A stretch of 17,834 nt of DNA, from positions 1 to 17,834 of the forward strand of contig DIAV01000308.1 in assembly GCA_002415895.1 (NCBI GenBank), given 5' to 3'. Source of the DNA: Anaerolineales bacterium UBA5069 (GTDB lineage Bacteria > Chloroflexota > Anaerolineae > Caldilineales > Caldilineaceae). This document shows positions 6,605 to 14,018 of the stretch, piece by piece (position 1 is the stretch's first letter; every line of letters begins with the position of its first letter). The notes below the pieces were generated by a model. That model made no database searches, was not told the origin of the DNA, and worked only from the letters and a program-made list of their open reading frames with translations. The position numbers and the translations under genes are program-made.

Positions 6605-8638
6605 ATGAGTAACCAAATTGCCATCTTCATCGATTTTGAAAATGTCGCTTTATGGGCTGAGCAGGAATTTCTTGATTTTGAACTGACCCCGCTCATGGAG
6701 TATCTCCAGAGCCGCGGCCCCGTTGTCATCAAACGCGTCTATGGCGACTGGAGCCGCTTCTTCCGCTACCGCGATGACCTCATGAATCACGCCATGGATC
6801 TGATCCAGATCTACAGCGTGCGCGCGGGCAAAAACCGCGCCGATATTCGCCTCGCCCTCGACGCGCTGGAAACGGCCATCAACCGGCCGCAAATCCAGAC
6901 GTTCGTCATCGTCTCGGGCGACAGCGACTTTGGCCCGCTTGTGGCCAAGCTGCGCGAGTACGGCCGCTATACACTGGGCATTGGCCCGCGCGATGTCACC
7001 CATCCGCTGCTTATCAAGGCGTGTGACGAATTCCTCTACCTCGAAGCCGTGCTGGGTGACCTGACAGCCGAGCATGAACTGCATGAGTCTGTGCGCAGCG
7101 ACAGTGAGTTGGCGCGCGGCCTCATGGAGAAGGCGCTGCGCGTCCACGCCCAGCGCGACGAGCTTCCCGTTGTGGCTGCCAAGCTCAAGCAGACCATGCT
7201 GCAGATGGATCCGGCCTTTAACGAGACCAACTTCGGCCATGCCCAGTTCAAGAACTGGCTGGAGAATAACCAGGATGTGCTGAATCTCTATTACAAGGAG
7301 ACGCAACTCTATGTTGCGCCCAAGGATTATGAGGTTGGCACAGAGTGGAGCGCGCGCACGGTCGCATCATCACCCGCGCCGCGCAACGGCCAGGCCACAA
7401 CCACAATTCAGTTGCAACACGCCTCCTCGTCCCACCGCAGTGTTGACCTGCCTCCGCCAGTCAAACCCTCCCTGCGCCAACAGTACATGCAGATCTTTAA
7501 CCGCCTCAAGATGACTTCGGTCGATTTTGCGACGCGCCGCGACGTGCTGCGCGACATCTATCGCGAACTGACCGAACATCCCGGCGAGCGCACCACCGAC
7601 GACTTGCTTGATGAACTCTGCAACCGCTATGAGGGACTGGGGCTTGCGCGCAGCAAGACAATGCTGCGCCAGATCTGGCAGATGGGCTTTCGCCAGCGCG
7701 CGTTCGATTACGGCGAACAGGTGGCCTCCGTACACGTGCCTGTGCGTATGGAGGAGGAGATTAAGAGCGAGGCAGGCTTTGTGAGCCGTGCCGAATCGGG
7801 CTTTGTCTACGCCGTGCTCAATGCCGGGCTGGAGATTGACAAGGGCGAGCTGGCCTCAATTCTGCTCAACGACGCCGAGCAGCAGGAGTACATCACCAAT
7901 CTGCTCGACGACCTGGAGGCGCGTGGGATGATTGCCCGCCAGGACGATCACTACTCGCTCCCCGGCCAAAGCACCATTCCCTTTGCCGATGAGCCAGCAC
8001 TTGAGCCGATTTGCATGGACATTGAGAACACGATTGTGCCCGATGCCATGGTGCGCACGCCCGACAAGGCGCGCGCACTGGCCAAGACCGCCATGCTTCA
8101 GCGCTCGCAGGATTTTGCGGCGTCGGCACGCAGCTACCTCATGGCGTGTCGTGTACAGTGGGAGGCTATCGAGGAAGGTGAAGCGGGGGCCACGCTGGAA
8201 GATTTGCGCTGGTACATGGCCTCGTACGCCTCGGTGCGTGCGGGCGAGCTTTCGCAGATTCACCGCGATTACGCGCGTTCCCGCCCCTACTATCTCGCCT
8301 TCTTCTATCTTGTACAGGAAGACGATCCGCTGTGGAGCCGCATGCGCGGCCTCATCAACCCCATGCTCTCCTACTACTGGGTGAACGCATGGCGCGAGTT
8401 GGGGCTCAACGCAGGCAACCCCAGCCTCAACGCGACAACGCCCGCCGAGATTGCCGTGCGCGCCGCCACGCATGAGAACCAGGACCTTTGCTCGCTCTGG
8501 TTCATGATGACCAGCAGCCTGGCCGAGGCCAACCCGGGCCTGTTGCGGCGCGTGGCCAACCAGATTCGTCTTAACCGCAGCGATTCACCCGTCTACCAGC
8601 AAATTGCCGATCAGATGGAGCAGATGCTGATGGAGTAA
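6605..8638 (+). CDS. NYN-domain (PIN-like) putative ribonuclease with LOTUS/OST-HTH domain
   Basis: This 677-aa protein begins with an NYN domain (about 4-150): IAIFIDFEN (D10), KNRADIRLALDA (D80, D86) and SGDSDFGPL (D106, D108). These acidic residues form the PIN-like metal site. Residues about 160-240 match a LOTUS/OST-HTH RNA-binding domain: VVAAKLKQTMLQMDPAF, then a YG-like NFGHAQFKNWL and a terminal LYV strand. A Pro/Ser-rich linker (about 245-290) precedes a helical region (290-455) and a second helical, TPR-like region (485-675), neither of which I can assign. The start at 6605 has AGGA 7 nt upstream; an in-frame ATG at 6578 with GGAAAG is an alternative adding nine residues. It is monocistronic and convergent with the thioredoxin gene 26 bp away. 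A role in RNA turnover is inferred from the domains. Confidence 0.85.
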   Translation: MSNQIAIFIDFENVALWAEQEFLDFELTPLMEYLQSRGPVVIKRVYGDWSRFFRYRDDLMNHAMDLIQIYSVRAGKNRADIRLALDALETAINRPQIQTFVIVSGDSDFGPLVAKLREYGRYTLGIGPRDVTHPLLIKACDEFLYLEAVLGDLTAEHELHESVRSDSELARGLMEKALRVHAQRDELPVVAAKLKQTMLQMDPAFNETNFGHAQFKNWLENNQDVLNLYYKETQLYVAPKDYEVGTEWSARTVASSPAPRNGQATTTIQLQHASSSHRSVDLPPPVKPSLRQQYMQIFNRLKMTSVDFATRRDVLRDIYRELTEHPGERTTDDLLDELCNRYEGLGLARSKTMLRQIWQMGFRQRAFDYGEQVASVHVPVRMEEEIKSEAGFVSRAESGFVYAVLNAGLEIDKGELASILLNDAEQQEYITNLLDDLEARGMIARQDDHYSLPGQSTIPFADEPALEPICMDIENTIVPDAMVRTPDKARALAKTAMLQRSQDFAASARSYLMACRVQWEAIEEGEAGATLEDLRWYMASYASVRAGELSQIHRDYARSRPYYLAFFYLVQEDDPLWSRMRGLINPMLSYYWVNAWRELGLNAGNPSLNATTPAEIAVRAATHENQDLCSLWFMMTSSLAEANPGLLRRVANQIRLNRSDSPVYQQIADQMEQMLME

Positions 8639-8664
8639 GGCCGCGCGTTGCAAGCAGCAGGAGC

Positions 8665-9315
8665 CTACTGCACAATCTGCTGCACGCGCCTGTCAAAGTA
8701 GGCCTGGTTGGGCAACAGGCCGCGCGCCTGATCCACAATGCGCCCTTTGGCGTCGATAAAGAAGGTGGCAGGGATGCCCTGAATGCCGTAGGCCTCTTCC
8801 CATGCGCCAGTCTCGTCAAATGCGTTGGGGTAGTCCAGCCCGTGCTCGGCCATAAAGGCCTGCGCCTTGGCGGGATCATCCGAATTGACGACAATGCCCA
8901 GGAAGGTGACATTACGCCCCTGCGCATCCTGCCAGCCTTGCGCCAGAATGGGCGCTTCGACAATACAGGGGCCGCACCAACTGGCCCAGAAGTTGAGCAC
9001 CACGCCCTGCCCGCGCAGGTCACTCAGGCGCACGCTGTCGCCATCAAAGGTGGTAATCTCGAGGTTGGGGGCCATGGCGTCATCGTCTGGCGGCGCAATC
9101 ACGCGCACAAGGCGCATGCCGCCCAGCCCCACCAGCAGCAGCGCAATGGCTATCAGCAAAAAGCGACCAATGCCCACGCTGCGGGCCTTGCCCTGCGCAG
9201 AGGCAGTGTGGGCGGCCAACGCTGAATCCAGCGCACGCGCCGCGGCCTCGTCATCCAGCGCAGGGGCGGCAAGCGGCTCATATGGGGCATCAAAAGCAGG
9301 ACTATCGGAATCCAT
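8665..9315 (-). CDS. Membrane-anchored TlpA/ResA-type thiol-disulfide oxidoreductase
   Basis: This 216-aa protein has an acidic, Ala-rich cytoplasmic N-terminus (1-45), one transmembrane segment (about 50-72) and an exported thioredoxin fold. The AhpC/TSA-Redoxin type domain shows NFWASWCGPC (active-site C114 and C117), the EAPIL segment and the cis-proline loop GIPATFF (P182). Such proteins reduce disulfides outside the membrane, for example in cytochrome c maturation; the partner here is unknown. A 45-residue cytoplasmic tail ahead of the anchor is longer than in ResA. The ribosome site (GGAAAAG) is only modest. A terminator hairpin lies just 23 bp upstream of the start, so expression may depend on readthrough from the upstream transpeptidase gene. 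Confidence 0.9.
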   Translation of the reverse strand: MDSDSPAFDAPYEPLAAPALDDEAAARALDSALAAHTASAQGKARSVGIGRFLLIAIALLLVGLGGMRLVRVIAPPDDDAMAPNLEITTFDGDSVRLSDLRGQGVVLNFWASWCGPCIVEAPILAQGWQDAQGRNVTFLGIVVNSDDPAKAQAFMAEHGLDYPNAFDETGAWEEAYGIQGIPATFFIDAKGRIVDQARGLLPNQAYFDRRVQQIVQ

Positions 9316-9337
9316 GGCTTTTCCAGTAGAAAAATAA

Positions 9338-9368
9338 AACGGGGCGGGCCGCCACGGCCCGCCCCGTT
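9338..9368 (-). terminator. Intrinsic terminator between the L,D-transpeptidase and thioredoxin genes
   Basis: acggggcgggcc and ggcccgccccgt form a perfect GC-rich 12-bp stem with a 5-nt loop. On the minus strand the stem is followed directly by TTTTATTTTT, the textbook layout. It terminates transcripts from the transpeptidase gene upstream. Because it ends about 22 bp before the thioredoxin start codon, it also sits in the leader of that gene, like an attenuator. Confidence 0.85.
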
Positions 9369-9434
9369 ATTTTCGCAGATTCACTGTGTGCTGTCTATTT
9401 TGCCGACAGGCAGCAGGCAGGCAGCCAAGCAGGC

Positions 9435-9454
9435 GGCCGCACGATCCTGCGGCC
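9435..9454. repeat. Small hairpin after the first L,D-transpeptidase gene
   Basis: ggccgca (9435-9441) and tgcggcc (9448-9454) pair perfectly around a 6-nt loop, 16 bp beyond the stop codon of the minus-strand transpeptidase gene. No T run follows; the strong terminator at 9338-9368 lies further on. The DNA beside it (about 9405-9433) is rich in short caggcag repeats. Confidence 0.4.
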
Positions 9455-9470
9455 TGGCGCACAGCAAGCG

Positions 9471-10253
9471 TCATTCATGGACGATCACAAGTGCGCCCTC
9501 GCCCTTGGGCACATTCTGCCAAATCGTGCTGCCATCCCACGCGGGGCTCAGGAAATCCCACAGCCACTTGGCGTCGGCGTTGGTCATGTTAATGCAACCG
9601 TGGCTGCGCGGCGAGCCGAAGGCATAGTGCCAGTAGGTGCCGTGGAAGCCATAATCCTGGTGGAAATATTGCACCCACTGAACGTTGGGCAAATTGTAGT
9701 AATTGCCTTCGGCGGGGCTGCCCCCCTCCATGAGTTGGGAGCGCACCTTGGCACGAATGTGAAAAGTGCCTGTTACGGTTGGGGTATTCGGCAGCCCCGA
9801 TGCGATCACAAAACCGCGAATGGGTGTAGCGCCCGAGTAGGCTATGGCGGTTTGCTCGCTCAAGTCCACGCGCACCCAATGCGCCGTGGTCTGGGGCATC
9901 TCGATGGGCGAAAGCGCCGCCAGCAGTTCGGGGCTGAGCGCGGGCAGAAAAGCCGTTGTGCGGCGATCCATTTCGTCCAGGTAGGTTCGTTTAATGAAAG
10001 GGCCAACCGCGGGGCTGAGCGCAGGCAGCGCGGGCAATGTGTGCGCAATGCTGGCCGCAGATGCCTCTTCGACAGGGCGTGCGCCCGTGAGCAGCAGTGG
10101 GTTGATGATGGGTACAATCGCGTCGGTTTGTGCCAGGGCGGGCTGCACACTGGGCAGCAGCAGGGCCGCGACGATGATGGCCGCAAAGCCCACTTGCCCA
10201 ATCCACACGCCAGCAGAACGCTTCTCCGTCAATCGATGCTGCCGAAATGCCAT
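9471..10253 (-). CDS. Exported YkuD-family L,D-transpeptidase
   Basis: This 260-aa protein has an N-terminal hydrophobic segment (about 18-41, ending PALA-Q), consistent with a signal peptide or anchor. A spacer rich in Ala/Pro/Leu runs to about 120, and a YkuD catalytic domain fills 125-260. The active site shows GFHGTYWH (H204) and SHGCINM (H218, nucleophile C220). Such enzymes form 3-3 peptidoglycan cross-links or attach proteins to the wall. The common HGCxR motif has Asn where Arg is usual (C-I-N). It shares SGLPNTPTVTG-like and WHxxFGxPxSHGC blocks with its upstream neighbour, so the two are tandem paralogues. The ribosome site is AGGAG, 8 nt from the ATG, and it overlaps a cctgcgcagg palindrome that might mask it. 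Confidence 0.92.
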   Translation of the reverse strand: MAFRQHRLTEKRSAGVWIGQVGFAAIIVAALLLPSVQPALAQTDAIVPIINPLLLTGARPVEEASAASIAHTLPALPALSPAVGPFIKRTYLDEMDRRTTAFLPALSPELLAALSPIEMPQTTAHWVRVDLSEQTAIAYSGATPIRGFVIASGLPNTPTVTGTFHIRAKVRSQLMEGGSPAEGNYYNLPNVQWVQYFHQDYGFHGTYWHYAFGSPRSHGCINMTNADAKWLWDFLSPAWDGSTIWQNVPKGEGALVIVHE

Positions 10254-10335
10254 AAAAATGACTCCTGCGCAGGGGCGCCGGCAAGCGCGCGCCCTGCTGT
10301 GTATGATTGCGCCCTACACGCACCCATTGCTTGGT

Positions 10336-11457
10336 CTAGTAGTGTACGTAGACCTCGGTGCCAATGGGCGCCCAGTTGTAGAGCATTTCGGATTCGTCCA
10401 CGCGAATGTTCACGCAGCCGTGACTCATAGGCGTGCCGAAGTTGTTGTGCCAGTAGGCCCCGTGCAACGCATAGCTGCCGTAGAAATACATAACCCAGGG
10501 CACGCCCGGCAGGTCGTAACCGGGGCCTGTCATGCGTTGCGACTGGTATTTGATGCCCACCTGAAAGCGGCCGGTGACGGTGGGCGTGCCGGGCAAGCCC
10601 GAGCTAATGCTCGTGTACATAATTGCTACATCACCTTGCCAGGCGGTGAGCGTCTGGTTGGTGAGGTCTACCTCAATCCAGCGGCGGCCGTTGGCCGGGG
10701 CCACCTGCACCGCGGCTGCTGCTGCGGCGGCCCCGCCTTTAATGCGCAGCCGCTGCCCCACCCACACGAAGTTGGCATTGGGCAGTCCGTTGGCGGCCAG
10801 CAGATCCTGCGCGGAAACGCCAAAGCGCTGGGCAATCTCCGAGAGTGTGTCACCCGGCATCACAATGTAAATTTCGCCGGCGAGATCGCTGGTTTCCGTT
10901 TCGTCCGTGGCAATGCCGGTTGGCTCGACGCGTGCGCTCAAACGCAACTGCTGGCCCACCCACACGAAGTTGGCGTTGGAGAGGCCGTTGAGGCGCAACA
11001 GGTCGCCCGTAGAGAGGCCATTGCGCTTGGCAATCTCTGAAAGTGTGTCGCCGCGCCGCACGGTGTAATAACCATTGCCCGCAGGCAACGTATCGGACTC
11101 GGCGGGCGTTCCATATTGTGAAAGTGCGCCGCTTTGCTGGCCCGGGATCAGCAGGCGCTGTCCGCTGAAAATGAAGTTAGGGTCAGTAATGTCGTTGTAA
11201 TTGATGAGCTCGTCGAGGGAGACACCGTAGGACCGGGCAATGACGGCGAGCTTTTCACCGCCCGCAACCACGTGGACGGCATCCTGCGCATAGGCGTGGG
11301 ATGCGCTGAAGGCGGCGACGAATGCCACAGCCAGCACACCCACACGAACAAGCCAGCGAACAACCCCAATGCGTTGCAGACGATGGGCGCGGCTGGCGGG
11401 TGCAGGTTGTGCGCGCAGCGCGTTGAGCAGCGATGAGAGCGACAATGTGATCTCCAT
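10336..11457 (-). CDS. LysM-repeat L,D-transpeptidase (three LysM plus YkuD)
   Basis: This 373-aa secreted wall enzyme has a basic N-terminus and a hydrophobic segment (about 33-57, ending SHAYA-Q, a likely signal cleavage). Three LysM peptidoglycan-binding repeats follow: about 61-105, 130-173 and 196-239. The second and third share NANFVWVGQ, with nearly identical DNA around 10755-10776 and 10956-10976, so they look recently duplicated. A poly-Ala linker (243-249) leads to the YkuD domain (258-373), with ALHGAYWH (H332) and SHGCVNI (H346, C348). As in its neighbour, Asn replaces the usual Arg after the Cys. The start codon has only AGGGA as ribosome site. It lies 82 bp upstream of the paralogous transpeptidase and may be cotranscribed with it. 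Confidence 0.93.
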   Translation of the reverse strand: MEITLSLSSLLNALRAQPAPASRAHRLQRIGVVRWLVRVGVLAVAFVAAFSASHAYAQDAVHVVAGGEKLAVIARSYGVSLDELINYNDITDPNFIFSGQRLLIPGQQSGALSQYGTPAESDTLPAGNGYYTVRRGDTLSEIAKRNGLSTGDLLRLNGLSNANFVWVGQQLRLSARVEPTGIATDETETSDLAGEIYIVMPGDTLSEIAQRFGVSAQDLLAANGLPNANFVWVGQRLRIKGGAAAAAAAVQVAPANGRRWIEVDLTNQTLTAWQGDVAIMYTSISSGLPGTPTVTGRFQVGIKYQSQRMTGPGYDLPGVPWVMYFYGSYALHGAYWHNNFGTPMSHGCVNIRVDESEMLYNWAPIGTEVYVHY

Positions 11458-11888
11458 GGAGGTCCCTAAATGGCGTCAATGAACAAGCGGCGATGATGTA
11501 CAGGGCACTGACGCGCCAAACAGACGCGCCCGACTGGATGATGACTCGGCTCCCACTCCTGCTACGCGAGAAGCGTTGTATGCAATTACCTTACTGTGGT
11601 TGCTGGTTGCGCCTGCCGGGCCGCTGCGCACAGCACGGCAAACGATACGCTCTGGTATACGCTCTGGTATACGTTCAACTATACGGTCAACTATGTGTTC
11701 AACTATACGTAGTATAGCACGCAGTCTATACGCAGTATAGCAGTATAGATGAGTTGGCTGCAATGAAAAAGCGGCAAAATGGCGTTGGGGCAGCAGTGAA
11801 ACCCAAAGCCACGACCACACTGCGGCGCAAAAACGCAGAGAAGCGCAGAGGAAGTGCCCAAACTGTGTAACGAGAGGCGCGTGGCGGC
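11458..11888. other. Intergenic region with repeat array, no gene
   Basis: This 431-bp gap lies between two minus-strand genes. It holds a 12-bp tandem array (11645-11709), a run of gtatag motifs (11710-11748), and an unremarkable stretch that includes cgcagagaagcgcagagg (about 11834-11851), which resembles common intergenic low-complexity repeats. I see no clear terminator for the phosphatase gene or promoter for the LysM gene. The minus-strand TATACT boxes within the gtatag run are possible -10 elements without a good -35. Confidence 0.5.
11645..11748. repeat. 12-bp tandem repeat array with flanking gtatag repeats
   Basis: Five 12-bp units run in register: two copies of atacgctctggt (11645-11668), then atacgttcaact, atacggtcaact and atgtgttcaact (to 11704), plus a partial atacg. 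The array thus contains two unit subtypes sharing the atacg half. From 11710 to 11748 agtatagc-type motifs recur irregularly (11711, 11734, 11742). No protein is supported through it. Confidence 0.8.
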
Positions 11889-12530
11889 CTACGTCTCGAC
11901 GCCCACCAGGTGCTCCACGCGATTGTGAAAGTGCAGCCGCCACACCTCGCGGCCGGGGTGCTCCACATACTCGAAGCAGGTCATCGCCGTGTTGTGATCC
12001 CACACCTCGCAGCGCCGCCACGGGCCCACATTAAAAATGTGGTCGAAGGCCGCTTCCACCACGCCGCCGTGGCACACAACCAGCACAGTCTGGCCGCGCT
12101 GGGTTGCGGCCATTTCCTCAATAAAGATGCCCACGCGTGTGCGAAAGTGCATGTAACTCTCGCCCATCGCCTCCACCGTCATCACCGAAGCAAAGGGGCG
12201 CTCGCTCGACCAGAAATCGGAGTAGACAGAGGGGAGCGTATCGGCGGGCCAGGGCGAGTGGTCGGTGCGGTTGTTGCCGATTTCGCGCAGGCGGTCGTCG
12301 AACTGAATGGGCAGGGCATAGGCGGCTGTCGCCGCGGCGGCCGTCTCGCGTGCGCGTGCCATGGTGCTGGTGTAAATGGCGTCCACGTGCGGCACAGCGG
12401 TGGGGAGCCAGCGCCCCAGCGCCTGCGCCTGACGCTGGCCCAGTTCGGTGAGGCCGACATCCACATTGCCCTCGGCCCAGTCCGCAAGATTGACAAAGCT
12501 TTGCCCGTGACGAATAAAATAGAGAAGCAC
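11889..12530 (-). CDS. Histidine phosphatase (phosphoglycerate mutase superfamily)
   Basis: This 213-aa protein begins [11 protein letters not shown], giving the catalytic R7-H8-G9. Other family residues are [10 protein letters not shown] (R59), LREIG (E83) and [10 protein letters not shown] (H154). These form the phospho-histidine active site of the superfamily, which includes cofactor-dependent phosphoglycerate mutases, CobC, and broad phosphatases. The length suits a small phosphatase rather than GpmA, and the substrate is unknown. The initiator is GTG at 12530, chosen because AAGGAG lies about 9 nt upstream. The gene is divergent from the ferredoxin gene, with 349 bp between them. Confidence 0.88.
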   Translation of the reverse strand: MLLYFIRHGQSFVNLADWAEGNVDVGLTELGQRQAQALGRWLPTAVPHVDAIYTSTMARARETAAAATAAYALPIQFDDRLREIGNNRTDHSPWPADTLPSVYSDFWSSERPFASVMTVEAMGESYMHFRTRVGIFIEEMAATQRGQTVLVVCHGGVVEAAFDHIFNVGPWRRCEVWDHNTAMTCFEYVEHPGREVWRLHFHNRVEHLVGVET

Positions 12531-12572
12531 TGTTGCACTCTCCTTGCAGTCGGTTTTATGTGTGCATGTTGC

Positions 12573-12604
12573 GGGGCCGCCTGATTTTCAAGGCAGGTGG
12601 CCCC
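12573..12604 (-). promoter_or_regulatory. Hairpin in the leader of the histidine phosphatase gene
   Basis: ggggccgcctg (12573-12583) and caggtggcccc (12594-12604) pair over 11 bp with one mismatch around a 10-nt loop. It is about 43 bp upstream of the GTG start. No T run follows in either direction, so termination is unlikely; a leader structure or operator is possible. Confidence 0.35.
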
Positions 12605-12703
12605 TGCGGCAATCCCAACACTTTACCCCATACAGGGCCGCAAGGTCACATTGCGCGCGCGTGATGCCGCGCACCATTCTGCCCATGTACGCGACTGTGT
12701 GGA

Positions 12704-12709
12704 ATTATA
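12704..12709 (-). promoter_or_regulatory. Possible -10 box for the histidine phosphatase gene
   Basis: The minus strand reads a perfect TATAAT here, embedded in the palindrome gaatt-atac-aattc (12702-12715). No good -35 is found at 16-18 bp. Initiation would give a leader of about 165 nt. The palindrome abuts the ferredoxin -35 box at 12719, so one regulator could act on both divergent genes. Confidence 0.35.
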
Positions 12710-12718
12710 CAATTCACC

Positions 12719-12747
12719 TTGACTTTTGGATTGGAACATCCTACAAT
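12719..12747 (+). promoter_or_regulatory. Sigma-70-type promoter for the ferredoxin gene
   Basis: TTGACT (12719-12724) is separated by exactly 17 bp from TACAAT (12742-12747). Each box matches consensus at 5 of 6 positions. This is the best promoter in the window. The transcript would start near 12754 and have a leader of about 125 nt, which I cannot assign to any known RNA element. Confidence 0.75.
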
Positions 12748-12879
12748 CGATTTCGTACTCATCGTGCACCCAGCCGCTTTGGCGCATTTGGGGTGCGCAC
12801 CTCCATTCCAAACCACCGATTCAACCTTCAGAGTGATTCGGCCGACTTGCCCGCTTTGCGGCTAAGGAGAAATGCAGCA

Positions 12880-13152
12880 ATGACCCACGTTATTTTTGAT
12901 CTCTGTATCCGTGATGGCGCCTGCGCCGAGGTTTGCCCGGTTGAGTGCATTGTGCCCGGCCAGCCCGAGGCCGAGTGGCCCTGGTACTATATTGACCCCG
13001 ACACCTGCATTGATTGTGGCGCCTGCGTGCCCGAGTGCCCCGTGGATGCCATCCGTCCGGAAGAGGACCTGCCCGAAGAGCAGCGCTATACAACCGAACT
13101 CAACGCCCTCTTCTTCACCGATGGCCCGGGTTACGACGCGTTGAACATGTAG
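12880..13152 (+). CDS. Two-cluster ferredoxin with Asp in the first cluster motif
   Basis: This 90-aa electron-transfer protein has two iron-sulfur motifs. The second is canonical: [16 protein letters not shown], a CxxCxxCxxxCP pattern for [4Fe-4S]. The first is [15 protein letters not shown] (9-23), where the second cysteine is replaced by Asp12. In other ferredoxins, such as that of Pyrococcus furiosus, this CxxDxxC arrangement gives an Asp-ligated [4Fe-4S] that converts easily to [3Fe-4S]. The extra PVEC cysteine and acidic C-terminal extension recall seven-iron ferredoxins. The ATG at 12880 has AAGGAG 10 nt upstream; the open frame before it is non-coding leader. It has its own promoter and terminator, so it is probably monocistronic. 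Confidence 0.92.
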   Translation: MTHVIFDLCIRDGACAEVCPVECIVPGQPEAEWPWYYIDPDTCIDCGACVPECPVDAIRPEEDLPEEQRYTTELNALFFTDGPGYDALNM

Positions 13153-13174
13153 CCATACCTTCAGTTGCCTGCCC

Positions 13175-13203
13175 AAAACCTCTGCTCAGGCAGAGGTTTT
13201 TTC
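13175..13203 (+). terminator. Terminator of the ferredoxin gene
   Basis: aaaacctctg (13175-13184) and cagaggtttt (13191-13200) form a perfect 10-bp stem with a 6-nt loop, followed by more T residues. It lies 22 bp after the ferredoxin stop codon and 74 bp before the PIG-L start, separating the two plus-strand genes. Confidence 0.9.
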
Positions 13204-13276
13204 TTTGGCCCGCTTGCGTCACACCCTGGCTCAGGCGCAATCCCTATCTTCAAACAGAAACCGAGGCAATGACACC

Positions 13277-14011
13277 ATGGCCAATTCGCTCACCTATGTG
13301 CCCCCTGAATGGGAGGACGTCAAGCGCGCGCTTGTCATCATGGCGCACCCCGATGACCCGGATTTTACCTGCGGCGGCACGGCCACACAGATGGCGCGCC
13401 AGGGTATTGAAGTGACCTACCTGATTCTCACCAACGGCGACAAGGGCAATCACAATCCCGAGATTACGCGCAACCAGTTGATTGCGCTGCGCAAGATTGA
13501 GCAGCGCGCCGCCGCCGACGTCTGCGGCGTCAAGGATGTGCTCTTTATGGGCGAGGAGGATGGTTTTCTCCAGTCGACGCGCGCTTTGCGCTACCGCGTG
13601 ACGCGTGAAATTCGCCGTATTCGCCCGCAACTGATCATTTGCACCGACCCCGACCGCTACTTTGTGGGCGAGGGTTATATTAACCACCCCGACCACCGCA
13701 ACGCGGGACTGGTGGCAATCGACGCTATCTTTCCTGCCGCCGACAACCCCATGTTTTACCCCGAGATGAACGACGAAGGCTATTTGCCCCACAAGATCAG
13801 CCAACTCTATGTCTTTGGACATAGTGAATCCAATGTCAAGATCGACATTACGGACGATCTGGAGACGAAGATCAACGCCATTCTCTGCCACAAGACGCAG
13901 ATTACCGATCCCGAGAAGGCCGTGCCCTCCTGGCGCGAGCGCTGGGGCGAGCTGCAGGAGGATGGCAGTACGCGCTACTACGAAACCTTCAAGGCGATGA
14001 AGTTCACCTAA
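13277..14011 (+). CDS. PIG-L/LmbE-family zinc-dependent deacetylase
   Basis: This 244-aa protein carries the family's metal motif MAHPDDPDF (H24, D26, D27), the GGT segment after it, and the second histidine motif NHPDHRNAG (H137, H140). Members remove acetyl groups from N-acetylglucosaminyl compounds, as in MshB (mycothiol), BshB (bacillithiol) and GPI precursor processing. The substrate here cannot be read from sequence, and no thiol-biosynthesis partner (glycosyltransferase or ligase) lies nearby. The ATG at 13277 is preceded by GAGG about 10 nt away; a TTG extension from 13205 would start inside the DNA just after the ferredoxin terminator and is rejected. The gene ends directly before the long hairpin at 14019. 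Confidence 0.9.
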   Translation: MANSLTYVPPEWEDVKRALVIMAHPDDPDFTCGGTATQMARQGIEVTYLILTNGDKGNHNPEITRNQLIALRKIEQRAAADVCGVKDVLFMGEEDGFLQSTRALRYRVTREIRRIRPQLIICTDPDRYFVGEGYINHPDHRNAGLVAIDAIFPAADNPMFYPEMNDEGYLPHKISQLYVFGHSESNVKIDITDDLETKINAILCHKTQITDPEKAVPSWRERWGELQEDGSTRYYETFKAMKFT

Positions 14012-14018
14012 CGCAATA

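Noticed and set aside
9477..10430. 317-codon open frame antisense to the L,D-transpeptidase
   Set aside because: It crosses two genes with intact catalytic motifs on the other strand and lacks any credible motif or ribosome site.
11476..12021. 181-codon minus-strand frame through the 12-bp array
   Set aside because: Its regular IVER-like repeat is a by-product of the 12-bp DNA period. Part of it overlaps the histidine phosphatase in another frame.
13205..13276. 24-codon N-terminal extension of the PIG-L protein from a TTG
   Set aside because: It begins just after the ferredoxin terminator, has no ribosome site, and precedes a normal family start at 13277.
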